This document shows positions 31,601-40,260 of a stretch of 56,330 nucleotides of DNA, piece by piece. The notes beneath the pieces were generated by a model that saw nothing but the letters and a program-made list of their open reading frames with translations, made no database searches and was not told the origin of the DNA. The position numbers were made by a program, and so were the translations under genes. Position 1 is the first letter of the stretch, and each line of letters opens with the position of its first letter. The DNA lies in the NCBI GenBank assembly GCA_035628505.1, contig DASPJR010000166.1, positions 1 to 56,330 of the forward strand, given 5' to 3'. This stretch comes from DASPJR01 sp035628505 (GTDB lineage: Bacteria; Planctomycetota; SZUA-567; H5-PLA8).

Positions 31601-33847
31601 ATGACAGGTTCAGGGACCTTTTCCGCGGGAAGTGGCGCCGCCGATCTACTCAGCCGCCCGCTGCAATTCGTCAAGGGTGTGGGCCCCGTTCGCGCCGGCC
31701 TGCTGCAGCGGCTGCATCTCGAAACGTTTCGCGATTTGATTTTCCACTTCCCCATAGCGCACAAAGACCGGGCGAGCATCACGCCAATCTCGCGGCTCAG
31801 AGCCGGCGCCGAAGCGAATATCGTGGCACAAATCATTGATGTCCGCGGGCGCCGTTTCGCCGGAAAAGAAAAAGTCGAAGCGCTGCTGCAGGATTCCAGC
31901 GGCAACATCCGCGCCGGCTGGTGGAATCCTTATGTCGCAGACAAGCTCCTGCCTAACGCGTGGGGTTTCTTCTCAGGGAAGGTAAAGCTCTTTAATGATA
32001 AGCGCGAACTCGCCGGCCCGGAATTCGAAATTCTGCAGGAGAGTGATGAGAATGACGAAAGCAGCGCCGCCAGTTTCACCACCGGTCCGAGCTTTGGCCG
32101 CATCGTTCCTGTTTACAACCTGCGTCCAAAGCAGCGCCTCCCCAGCGGCGAAGAAGCTCCGGAAATCAGGATTAACCAGAATTTTCTACGCAAGCTGATC
32201 TGGCAGGCGCTTGAATCCGGCGCAGCCGCGTGCATTCCCGATCTTCTTCCGCCCGATCTGGTGAAAAAAATGCGCCTCATGCCCTTGCCTGAAGCGGTCC
32301 GGCAGTTTCATTTTCCAGATTCGTTTGCCAAGGCAGAGGCAGCACGGCGGCGGCTCGTGTTTGAAGAACTGTTCATCATCTCGACGGGCGTCGCGCTTCG
32401 GCGCGTTCAGATCGAAACCCGTGCGGCGGCACGCCGCATGCCGCTCGTGCCGGCCATCCAAAGCCGGATCAAGGCGCGCTTGCCTTTTGAACTCACGCCG
32501 TCGCAGGCGCAGGTGTTCTCTGAAATCGCGCATGACATGAATTCAACGCAGCCCATGAACCGCCTGCTGCAGGGTGACGTGGGAAGCGGCAAGACCGCCG
32601 TCGCCGTTTCGGCATTGCTGCTGTGCGTTGCGCATGGCGGACAAGCAGCGCTGCTGGCGCCGACGGAAGTGCTGGCCGAGCAGCATTTCCGCACGCTCTG
32701 CAATATCCTTCAGAAATCGCGCGTCACGATCGCCCTCCTTCGCGGCGCCTCAACAGAAGCGGAACGGCGCGAGTTTCTCCGCAAGCTTGACGCGGGGGAA
32801 ATTCATATCGCTGTCGGCACCCACGCGCTGCTTGAGCCGGACGTAACATTTAAGAACCTCGGCCTTGTAGTGGTTGATGAACAGCACAAGTTCGGCGTCG
32901 ATCAGCGCCGCGCGCTGCGCAACAAGGGGATTGCGCCGCACGTGCTGGTCATGACGGCCACGCCAATTCCGCGCACGCTTACCCTGACGCTCTATGGAGA
33001 TCTGGACGTCTCGCGCATCGATCAGCCGCCGCCCGGACGCGGTGAGATTGTCACGAAGTGGCTCAAGGAGGTTGATCGTCCGAAGGTGTATAAGCTGATG
33101 ATCGACGAAGCGCGCAAGGGTCATGCGTCGTATGTAGTGTTGCCGAGAATTGATTCTGAGTCGCCACTTGAGACCGCTCCCGAGACTCCGCTGAAAGGAG
33201 CAAAAGCAGCCAAGGCCCGCGCTCCTAAAAAACTGTGGAGTGAAGTCAAAGGCGTCGAAGAAGAAGTTAAGCGGCTGCGTGAGCACCTGCCGACACTGCG
33301 GCTCGAAATGCTTCACGGCCGCATGCCCGGTCCCGAAAAGGACCGTGTACTGACGCTGCTGCGCGAGGGCAAAATCGATGTCATCGTCAGTACTCAGGTG
33401 ATCGAAGTCGGCATCGATCTCCCCACAGCGACGCTGATGGTCATCGAAAACGCCGAGATGTTCGGGTTGTCTGCCCTGCATCAATTGCGTGGGCGTGTGG
33501 GACGCAGCGAGCGCAAATCCTATTGCATCATCTTTGGCGAGCCGACGACGGAAGAGACCGAGGAGCGGCTGAAGGTTTTCTGCAAAACGCGCGACGGCTT
33601 TGAAATAGCGGAGGCCGATTTCAGAATTCGCGGGCCGGGCCAGTTCTTCGGTACGGCGCAATCAGGCATGCCGGAGCTGAAAATTGCCGACCTCCTCCGT
33701 GATGTTGACGTTCTCGCCGAGGCGCGCGCCGAGGCGCTTGAGCGCGTCCGGCGCGATCCGCAGCTGCGCAAGGTGGAGCACGCCGGGCTGAAAGCCCGCG
33801 TGAAAGAGGTGCTTGGCTCCCGGCTGGGCCTGATCGACGTGGGCTAA
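31601..33847 (+). CDS. recG: ATP-dependent DNA helicase RecG
   Basis: 748 residues. The wedge/OB domain (about 15-170) precedes the helicase core with Walker A GDVGSGKTAVAV, the DEQH box (VVDEQHKFGVDQR), VMTATPIPRTL and the C-terminal motifs VIEVGIDLPTATLMVIE and QLRGRVGR. RecG remodels stalled replication forks and Holliday junctions. A basic insertion of about 30 residues (near 525-555, KGAKAAKARAPKKLW) lies in the second helicase domain. It stands alone after the kinase gene with a 137-bp gap. Confidence 0.95.
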   Translation: MTGSGTFSAGSGAADLLSRPLQFVKGVGPVRAGLLQRLHLETFRDLIFHFPIAHKDRASITPISRLRAGAEANIVAQIIDVRGRRFAGKEKVEALLQDSSGNIRAGWWNPYVADKLLPNAWGFFSGKVKLFNDKRELAGPEFEILQESDENDESSAASFTTGPSFGRIVPVYNLRPKQRLPSGEEAPEIRINQNFLRKLIWQALESGAAACIPDLLPPDLVKKMRLMPLPEAVRQFHFPDSFAKAEAARRRLVFEELFIISTGVALRRVQIETRAAARRMPLVPAIQSRIKARLPFELTPSQAQVFSEIAHDMNSTQPMNRLLQGDVGSGKTAVAVSALLLCVAHGGQAALLAPTEVLAEQHFRTLCNILQKSRVTIALLRGASTEAERREFLRKLDAGEIHIAVGTHALLEPDVTFKNLGLVVVDEQHKFGVDQRRALRNKGIAPHVLVMTATPIPRTLTLTLYGDLDVSRIDQPPPGRGEIVTKWLKEVDRPKVYKLMIDEARKGHASYVVLPRIDSESPLETAPETPLKGAKAAKARAPKKLWSEVKGVEEEVKRLREHLPTLRLEMLHGRMPGPEKDRVLTLLREGKIDVIVSTQVIEVGIDLPTATLMVIENAEMFGLSALHQLRGRVGRSERKSYCIIFGEPTTEETEERLKVFCKTRDGFEIAEADFRIRGPGQFFGTAQSGMPELKIADLLRDVDVLAEARAEALERVRRDPQLRKVEHAGLKARVKEVLGSRLGLIDVG

Positions 33848-33931
33848 AAGAGGTTTGCGGCGGCTCCGAAAATAATTTATGGAATGAAACATCGGGTTTG
33901 TACGTCAGTGTTCAGAGAGCGGGGACGAATG

Positions 33932-34384
33932 GGCGGTGGTGTGGAGTTCTACGAGCGGATGGGCGGACGCGAGGGCACTCCCGCTTTTCTCGATGCTCTT
34001 AAATGGGATCGCGACGGCCTGGTTGCTGTCGTAAGCCAGGACGCGCGCAGCGGTGAAGTGCTGGGCGTTGCCTTCGCTGACCGCACGGCGTTGGCAAAGA
34101 CATTCGAAACCGGGCTGATGCATTACTATTCACGCTCGCGCAGGAAACTGTGGCTTAAAGGAGAGGAATCCGGCCACGTTCAGAAGCTTGTGGAGCTGAG
34201 GACGGATTGCGACGGCGATGCGATCCTGGCAAAAGTGCGCCAGGTGAAGGGCAACTGCCATCTTGGATTCTTCTCCTGCTTCAGCTACGCCCTTTCAAAG
34301 AGCCGCGCAGGAAAATGGACGCTGAAGAGCGTGGGCAAAAAAGTGTTTGATCCAAAAAAGGTCTATAAGACAAAAAAGTCCTGA
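33932..34384 (+). CDS. hisI: Phosphoribosyl-AMP cyclohydrolase
   Basis: 150 residues from ATG 33932 (MGGGVEFYERMGGREG); an upstream ATG at 33884 lacks a Shine-Dalgarno sequence. FLDALKWDRDGLVAVVSQDA and SRSRRKLWLKGEESGHVQKL are family hallmarks. The metal ligands are LRTDCDGDAI and the cysteines of GNCHLGFFSCFS. It opens the ring of PR-AMP in histidine synthesis. It is not fused to hisE and sits away from other his genes. The C-terminal 35 residues are a basic extension of unclear use. Confidence 0.9.
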   Translation, partial: GGGVEFYERMGGREGTPAFLDALKWDRDGLVAVVSQDARSGEVLGVAFADRTALAKTFETGLMHYYSRSRRKLWLKGEESGHVQKLVELRTDCDGDAILAKVRQVKGNCHLGFFSCFSYALSKSRAGKWTLKSVGKKVFDPKKVYKTKKS

Positions 34385-34409
34385 ACGTCACTACATTGGA
34401 GAGCCGATT

Positions 34410-34823
34410 GTGAAAAAAGCCGTTTCGCTGATGCTGCTGGGACTGCTGCTGGCAACGGGTGCCGGTTTCGCTGGAGAAGCCAGGAAAGACGACAAGGATC
34501 CGCTCGCTAAGTTTCCGGAAGACAAGCTGGTCGACATCGGCTTCTGTTTCCAGGAATTCTGCAAAGCGGTGGCCTCCAAGGATGCCAGGACTGCTGCGGC
34601 ATTCATTGACGATCTGCCGCGCGGACTCAAGCAGCTGGATTTGAACAAGGAAGCTGACAAAGCTTCCTTCCTGAGATTCCTGGCGGCTTACGAAGGCGCG
34701 CAACTGGTCAGTTCCATCCGCATGGCCGGTGGAATTGGCGAAGTGACGTACACGAAGGGCGGAAAAGAGTTAAAGCAGCGCATGCAGAACGTCGGCGGGA
34801 GATGGAAGGTGACCGGACTCTAA
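34410..34823 (+). CDS. Secreted hypothetical protein, 137 aa
   Basis: GTG 34410 (GGAGAGC upstream) is preferred over an upstream ATG. A signal peptide (VKKAVSLMLLGLLLATGAGF) is followed by a mature helical protein with FCFQEFCKAVASKDARTA and a beta-rich end (GEVTYTKGGKELKQRM, VGGRWKVTGL). The end resembles the NTF2-like or lipocalin-like small secreted proteins of the phylum, but no family is certain. It follows hisI by 25 bp. Confidence 0.7.
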   Translation: MKKAVSLMLLGLLLATGAGFAGEARKDDKDPLAKFPEDKLVDIGFCFQEFCKAVASKDARTAAAFIDDLPRGLKQLDLNKEADKASFLRFLAAYEGAQLVSSIRMAGGIGEVTYTKGGKELKQRMQNVGGRWKVTGL

Positions 34824-34935
34824 AAAAGTTGCTACGCACGAGTGCAAGTGGTGATTGACAGTGAATAATTCGGCGTTGTAAAAGTCGAAAGTTCAGGATG
34901 AAACCAGGGACGCAACGGTGAGGGGTGATCAAGCC

Positions 34936-35412
34936 ATGTTCAAACGCAAGCACGCGGAAATCGCGGCAGTCATGCTGGCCTGCGCGGCAGTTGCCATACT
35001 GACGGCGCCGACGACAGCACAGACCAAGTTCCTTGAAAAAGTGCGCAAGCATTACCAGTTGGACAAGACGAATGGTAAATGCGAGCTCTGCCATGAAGTG
35101 AAGCCGAAGGAAGAACCCAGCCGCAAGAATCTCAATAAATACGGGATTGCCATTCAGCAGGATGCAAAGATGAAGCCGCTGCTGGGCAAGGACGATAAAT
35201 ACCCCTTCACCGCCGCAGACCTGGATGTTGTCAAGGATGCGGCCGTAAAGATCGAGAGCCTGGACAGTGACGGCGACGGCGCTTCGAACAAGGAAGAGCT
35301 GGACTTGGGAACGATTCCCGGCGACCCCAAGAGCATTCCCGAAAAAAGAGCTCTGGAAAAGTATCGCAAGGCCAACCCGCCCAAAGCGGCCGAGCCCGCG
35401 ATGAAGAAGTAA
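34936..35412 (+). CDS. Secreted CxxCH protein with Ca-binding-like repeat
   Basis: 158 residues from ATG 34936 (an in-frame GTG at 34918 is the alternative). A signal peptide (MFKRKHAEIAAVMLACAAVA) precedes a c-type haem motif CELCH (about 50-54). Near residues 110-130 LDSDGDGASNKEELDLGTIP is a thrombospondin type 3/EF-hand-like calcium loop. A basic Pro/Ala tail ends the protein. The combination suggests a small periplasmic or extracellular electron carrier or adaptor; only one haem site is seen. Confidence 0.75.
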   Translation: MFKRKHAEIAAVMLACAAVAILTAPTTAQTKFLEKVRKHYQLDKTNGKCELCHEVKPKEEPSRKNLNKYGIAIQQDAKMKPLLGKDDKYPFTAADLDVVKDAAVKIESLDSDGDGASNKEELDLGTIPGDPKSIPEKRALEKYRKANPPKAAEPAMKK

Positions 35413-35431
35413 AGAGACGCGCACTGATAAA

Positions 35432-35474
35432 AAGCCCCTTCCCTGCCCGCGTTACGGAGCATGCGAAGGGGCTT
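35432..35474. terminator. Bidirectional intrinsic terminator
   Basis: AAGCCCCTTC (35432-35441) is the perfect complement of GAAGGGGCTT (35465-35474). On the plus strand CTTATT follows; on the minus strand TTTTTATC follows. It separates the convergent CxxCH and thioredoxin-domain genes. Confidence 0.8.
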
Positions 35475-35499
35475 CTTATTCACGTTAGATACGCCAGCC

Positions 35500-37950
35500 T
35501 TATTTCAGCTTCAGCTTTTCCATTACCGGTTCATTCATTTTTTTGACGCGCGCATCGGGCTCGACGATCTCTGTCGCGAGCGTCAGCGTCACATCCTGCG
35601 GTGCTTCGCACACCTTGTCGTTGCACGCCTGGAAATGAACCCGCACCGACAGAACAGTTTTCCCCAGCGGCGCATCGGCCGGAATATCGAGCAGCGCGCC
35701 GCAGAGAACCGTTCCTGAGAACACGCTGAGGTCTCCGCCAAGCTGCGGCGCCTTGAGCACCGCCGGCTCCGGGTAAACTGGCTCGTCAAGAGATCCCACG
35801 GACCCGGCAGCCAGCGCAAACCGGGTCGCGGCTATTTTCCCGCCGGCAGGCGCGTTCGACTGAATGTGCCAGCCGTGATCGACCGTAAAGCGCAACGCAA
35901 TCGGCGTTTTCTGGCCGCGGCGCAGAGCGCTCGCGCCGCAGAGAAGATCAACAACGACTGGTCCTTTGGTCACCTTCGGTTGAGCTTTAATCTCCACCTG
36001 CTGCGCCGGACCTTCCTTGTCGAGATAATAGCCCACTGCCAGCAGCAAGCTCTCGGTCGCCTGCGGAGCGCGCTCCATCAGGCCCTGGAACTCGGCGAAC
36101 ATCTTCGCGGCGCTATTCTTGTATTTTGTATCGCCGGTCAGCACATAGAGCCGCACCAGGGCCTGCGCGGCCCAGCCATTGCCGGACGGAATTGCCTTGT
36201 CGATGGGATCTTTCGTGCGCGCCAGAAGTTTTTCATGATCGTCGGCCGTAAAGAAATATCCCCCGCCCTGCGGATCAGAAAAATGCGCATCCATGAGCGC
36301 GACCATTGCCGCCGCTTCTTTCTTCCAGCGCTCATCGCCAGTGGCTTCAAACAAATCCAGAAACGCCACAGCCAGGAACGCATGGTCGTCCAGGTAAGCA
36401 GGCAGCTTGCTCTGGCCCTTGCGGTGAGTCGCCAGCCAGCGTCCGTCTGGCGTGCGGAGGTTCTTGAGCAGGAATTCGGCCGCTTTCACCGCTGCGTCTT
36501 TGTAACGCGGCTCCTTGAGCCAGATCGAGCCGCGGGCGAAAGATGCGACCATTAAGCCATTCCAGGCGGTGAGAATCTTATCGTCAAGCCCCGGCCAGAC
36601 GCGCTTGATCCGCACGGCCAGCAGCGTGGCTTTCCACCCGTCAACTTTTTTGCGCAGCTGCTCAGCGTCAAGGCCGAGCTTTACGGCATGCGCTTCAAGC
36701 GGCTCGGTAAGATGCAAAATATTCAGGCCCGTGTCGTGTCCCGTGGCCTCTTCGCGGAAATTGCCATCCGGCCGAACATTGAAAATCGCATTGAACGTTG
36801 CCGCATCCGGCCCGAGAAGCTGATCGATTTCTTTTTTGTCCCAGACGTAGAATTTGCCTTCTTCCCCTTCGCTGTCGGCATCCAGCGTCGAGTAAAAGGC
36901 TCCTTCAGGCGACGTCATTTCACGCAGCACCCACTCGTAAATCCCGCGCGCGACACGCGCGTAATCAGCGTTGCCGTAGAGCACGCTTGCCTGCGCGTAG
37001 CTCCGCGAAAGCAGCGCGTTGTCGTATAGCATCTTTTCGAAGTGCGGCAGCAGCCATCGTTCGTCGGTTGAATAGCGGTGAAAGCCCCCGCCCAGATGAT
37101 CGTGGATTCCGCCCAGCGCCATCTGGTTCATCGTCAGCAGCGTCATGGCATCTACTTTTTTCACTGACGGGCTGTTGCTCTCTTTTAGATAAAGCAGCAG
37201 CGGCAGGCCGTTATTCGGCGGAAACTTCGGCCGGCTTCCAAAGCCGCCGCGCTTGGAATCGAAAGTCTCATGAAGTTCGCTGACGCAGTTTTCAAGCAGG
37301 CGTCGGTCTAACGGCTGTTCGGACGCCGGCCGGCGGGCAGAAAGATACTCTCGAATTCCCTCAGAAAGCGCATCTGCATCCTTGAGCAGATCCGTGCGGT
37401 TCTCACGCCAGACACGGTTCACATTCTCAAGCAGCGTCTTGAAACCCATGCGCCCGCCGCGGTCTTCAGGCGGGAAATACGTGCCTCCGAAGAACGGCCG
37501 CCCATCGCTGGTCATGAAAACTGTCATCGGCCATCCGCCGTGGCGCGTGATCAGCTGCACCGCTGTCATATAAATTTCATCAACATCCGGACGTTCCTCG
37601 CGATCGACTTTGATCGACACAAAATGCGCGTTCAGAATGGCTGCCACGGCTTCGTTCTCGAACGATTCGCGCTCCATGACATGGCACCAGTGGCAGGAAC
37701 TGTATCCCACCGAAAGAAAGACCGGTTTGTCTTCTTTTTTAGCCTTCTCGAAAGCCTCCGGGCCCCAGGGATACCAGTTCACGGGATTGTGAGCGTGCTG
37801 CAGTAGATACGGGCTGGTCTCTTTCGCGAGCGCGTTGGTGTGTTTTGGATTACCAGTTTTTGAATGACTCACGGGCGGCTCCTTGGGTTTCGGCGGGACC
37901 TCTTCAGCGGCGCAGACGCAGGCTACCAGCAGGAAAAGAAGAGTGCGCAT
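35500..37950 (-). CDS. YyaL-type thioredoxin-domain protein fused to DsbD-like domain
   Basis: 816 residues. A signal peptide (MRTLLFLLVACVCAAEE) is followed by the DUF255 thioredoxin-like domain with SSCHWCHVMERESFE (about 83-97) and a long alpha/alpha-barrel (about 250-650) as in YyaL/SSP411 proteins. The last 140 residues (about 670-810) resemble the N-terminal domain of DsbD, with a Cys pair in VHFQACNDKVCEAPQ. The fusion suggests a secreted protein able to exchange disulfides, with the barrel of unknown use. Cytoplasmic relatives lack the signal and the C-terminal domain. Confidence 0.85.
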   Translation of the reverse strand: MRTLLFLLVACVCAAEEVPPKPKEPPVSHSKTGNPKHTNALAKETSPYLLQHAHNPVNWYPWGPEAFEKAKKEDKPVFLSVGYSSCHWCHVMERESFENEAVAAILNAHFVSIKVDREERPDVDEIYMTAVQLITRHGGWPMTVFMTSDGRPFFGGTYFPPEDRGGRMGFKTLLENVNRVWRENRTDLLKDADALSEGIREYLSARRPASEQPLDRRLLENCVSELHETFDSKRGGFGSRPKFPPNNGLPLLLYLKESNSPSVKKVDAMTLLTMNQMALGGIHDHLGGGFHRYSTDERWLLPHFEKMLYDNALLSRSYAQASVLYGNADYARVARGIYEWVLREMTSPEGAFYSTLDADSEGEEGKFYVWDKKEIDQLLGPDAATFNAIFNVRPDGNFREEATGHDTGLNILHLTEPLEAHAVKLGLDAEQLRKKVDGWKATLLAVRIKRVWPGLDDKILTAWNGLMVASFARGSIWLKEPRYKDAAVKAAEFLLKNLRTPDGRWLATHRKGQSKLPAYLDDHAFLAVAFLDLFEATGDERWKKEAAAMVALMDAHFSDPQGGGYFFTADDHEKLLARTKDPIDKAIPSGNGWAAQALVRLYVLTGDTKYKNSAAKMFAEFQGLMERAPQATESLLLAVGYYLDKEGPAQQVEIKAQPKVTKGPVVVDLLCGASALRRGQKTPIALRFTVDHGWHIQSNAPAGGKIAATRFALAAGSVGSLDEPVYPEPAVLKAPQLGGDLSVFSGTVLCGALLDIPADAPLGKTVLSVRVHFQACNDKVCEAPQDVTLTLATEIVEPDARVKKMNEPVMEKLKLK

Positions 37951-38127
37951 GGAATTCTCCTGCGTTGGCCGCTAGCCGCTCTTAGCCCGTGGAACTACCG
38001 TGCCAAGTTGCAGCAAAACAATACTTCCTCGGAACCTTAAGGCTACAGCGAGTCGGCGCGCATGCGAGCAGCAGTACAAAAGCTATAATTGCTGCAGACC
38101 GCAAGGAAGGAGCAGCGGAGTAACGCC

Positions 38128-38550
38128 TTACTTCGCCGCGCGCTTATAGACCGCCACCAGGCGCCCATCATCGACCTGCGTCTTGAATTCTTTCGGAAAT
38201 TCTTTCCCGGCCACGTCGTAGCAGACGGTAAGCGTATCGCCTTCAAGCTTGTAGATTGCTTTCATGACGGTGCCCTTTCGCGGGCCCTCTCCCGGCCGGA
38301 TTTCAAACGTGCCGGCCGCGGCATTCAAGGTGTACTCGCCTGAATCGGTCTGTTTACCGGCGCTCGTAGTGGTGTATTTACCTTCCTTAAGCGTGAGAAC
38401 CAGGCTGAGCTTTTTCATCTCCTCGTCCGGAACTTTCTGTCCGTTCATTTCCGAGGTAACCATCGTCCAGGTTCCATTGACATCCGCGGCAAACGCCGGG
38501 AACACGCATAGAAAAAGCGCCAGGACCGCGGCTGTTCTCTGCATCTTCAT
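38128..38550 (-). CDS. TIGR03067-type secreted protein, 140 aa
   Basis: A signal peptide (MKMQRTAAVLALFLCVFPAF) precedes an all-beta, lipocalin-like domain with NGTWTMVTSEMNGQKVPDEE and LVLTLKEGKYT. The pattern matches the TIGR03067 domain, which is amplified in Planctomycetes and Verrucomicrobia and of unknown function. No cysteine ligands. It has its own short intergenic regions on both sides and is probably a single gene unit. Confidence 0.85.
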   Translation of the reverse strand: MKMQRTAAVLALFLCVFPAFAADVNGTWTMVTSEMNGQKVPDEEMKKLSLVLTLKEGKYTTTSAGKQTDSGEYTLNAAAGTFEIRPGEGPRKGTVMKAIYKLEGDTLTVCYDVAGKEFPKEFKTQVDDGRLVAVYKRAAK

Positions 38551-38638
38551 AATCTCCCGCTCGGTATATTTTTGTTTTCACAAGACACGCAGATATACCA
38601 CGCTGCCACAGACATTGGAACGCTGAATCCGTCAGCTT

Positions 38639-39928
38639 CTAGTCCGCAAGCATCTCCGCTGCGGCCCGGTAACCAGACGCGATCGCACCATGCACTGTGC
38701 CCGTATGGCCTCTGGTGTCTGTCGCTTCGCCTGCAAAAAAGAGCGTCCCATGCAGCGGACGGCCCAGCTCGGCAGGAGCGTCCTCGCCGCCAACTGGAAT
38801 ATAACTGTACGCGCCGCCTGAAAATGGATCCGCGAGCCAATCGTGAAGGTGGGCAGAGAGCAGGCCCCTGGTGAGCTGCTCGTGAGGAATGCTCAGCGAC
38901 TGTGCCAATGAATGAAGCGCGCATTCCAGCATGGCCTCGCGGCTTTTGCCGTTCAGGCCGTCGGCGGCAGGACCGCCGGCCCATCCGGTGATCACGCTCG
39001 AGCGCAGCGGGTGCATCGTCCACCAGGTCGGAAAGAGCTGATCGGGAGCGTGCAGGAATCCCAATTCATGCATCTCCTCACGCGCTTCCCAGACAGGCTC
39101 CGCGAACTGCAGCACCACCTTGACGACGTTTCCCATGTGCAGGCGCGCGGCCGCGGCCGACTTCTCCACAAGAGGTGGATCGAAGCGCACGCTGCCTGCC
39201 TGCAGGACGCTCAGCGGCAGCGTTACGAGCACCCGCGGGGCTGTAAAAGATTCGCGGCCTCCGCTGAGCGCGTTTGTGGCATGAAGAACGACCCTTCCAG
39301 TTTCCCAGACAACTTCATCCACGCGCGTGTTCAGGCGCAGCTCGATGCCAGGACGCGCTGAAATCAGCGCATCCACAACACGGCTGTAGCCGTTCAGCAC
39401 GCGAAACGAGCGATCCCCGCCGATTGCAGCGGCAGCACGCTCGGCCTGAGCCAGAGCCGCAAGACTCATGCGCTCGGTATGGGCCGCATGGTAACCTTCG
39501 ACATAGCGGCGCAGCAGCAGCGCGGCCTGAGCATCCACGCTGCCGGGGCCATCAAGAAACGAACGCACGCTTCTTCCGGTCGATGCCAATTCATCCACGC
39601 GATCCAGCAGCTGGGCCATGCGGTCCCAGGCGGCATTCTCGTCCTGTATTTTTCCATCCCGCACCAGCAGATGCGTGTCGCTGGTTTCGTACGTAACCAG
39701 GTTTGCAGCTCTGACGATTGAGAAAGTTTCCTGGGGCAGGCCGTGGATGAATTCAGCGCCCAGCTCGACAGGAAACGGCAGGCCGGAGCACTGCCGGGTG
39801 AACACGCGTCCGCCCGTCCGGCTGCGCGCTTCCAGGATCACTACGCGCCTGCCCCAGGCGGCGAGCTTTCCCGCGGCAGCAAGCCCGGCCGCGCCAGCGC
39901 CTACGATGATGACGTCGCTCTCAGCCAT
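38639..39928 (-). CDS. FAD-dependent amine oxidase-like protein
   Basis: 430 residues from ATG 39928 (MAESDVIIVGAGAAGLAAAG), with GGAGG about twelve bases upstream; an in-frame upstream ATG at 40036 gives a poor extension. The Rossmann FAD motif (VIIVGAGAAGLAAAG), the GG motif ARSRTGGRVFT and the C-terminal FAD-binding segment LFFAGEATDTRGHTGTVHGA are characteristic of monoamine oxidase/polyamine oxidase-type flavoproteins. The substrate cannot be read from sequence. Divergent from the glycosyltransferase gene. Confidence 0.85.
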   Translation of the reverse strand: MAESDVIIVGAGAAGLAAAGKLAAWGRRVVILEARSRTGGRVFTRQCSGLPFPVELGAEFIHGLPQETFSIVRAANLVTYETSDTHLLVRDGKIQDENAAWDRMAQLLDRVDELASTGRSVRSFLDGPGSVDAQAALLLRRYVEGYHAAHTERMSLAALAQAERAAAAIGGDRSFRVLNGYSRVVDALISARPGIELRLNTRVDEVVWETGRVVLHATNALSGGRESFTAPRVLVTLPLSVLQAGSVRFDPPLVEKSAAAARLHMGNVVKVVLQFAEPVWEAREEMHELGFLHAPDQLFPTWWTMHPLRSSVITGWAGGPAADGLNGKSREAMLECALHSLAQSLSIPHEQLTRGLLSAHLHDWLADPFSGGAYSYIPVGGEDAPAELGRPLHGTLFFAGEATDTRGHTGTVHGAIASGYRAAAEMLAD

Positions 39929-40260
39929 GCGTACACTGCACCTCCGGCGACACCCTGCGCAAATGGCGCGCGAGCCCATGGCGTTTGCGAGTGTACCGGC
40001 TTTGCGCTTTGCTGCGCGTTTCACTTTGGCGTACAACCATGGATGAGACTCTGGCGAGCTATTTATGCGGGAGTGAAAAACGCTGCTTGAAGGCCAGCGA
40101 CAGTTCGCTGGTCGGCCCCGGTAAAGTTGGCCTCAGGACCAAAGCGGACGCGCAGACGCGCAGACGCTCTTCGACGACTTGTTTGTGAGCGCCAAATGAG
40201 CCTGCCGCGCAGCCTGGCAGGCGCACGCGCCAGCACCGCAACGGGTGATAAACTGCCGTG
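39929..40260. promoter_or_regulatory. 332-bp divergent intergenic region
   Basis: It lies between the starts of the amine oxidase and the glycosyltransferase and must hold both promoters, though no clear -35/-10 pair stands out. A short 8-bp periodic run (GACGCGCA repeated, 40147-40167) occurs in it. No gene is convincing. Confidence 0.4.

Noticed and set aside
38072..38095. TATAAT in the gap upstream of the YyaL-type gene as a promoter
   Set aside because: It is on the plus strand with no plus-strand gene behind it and no -35 partner.
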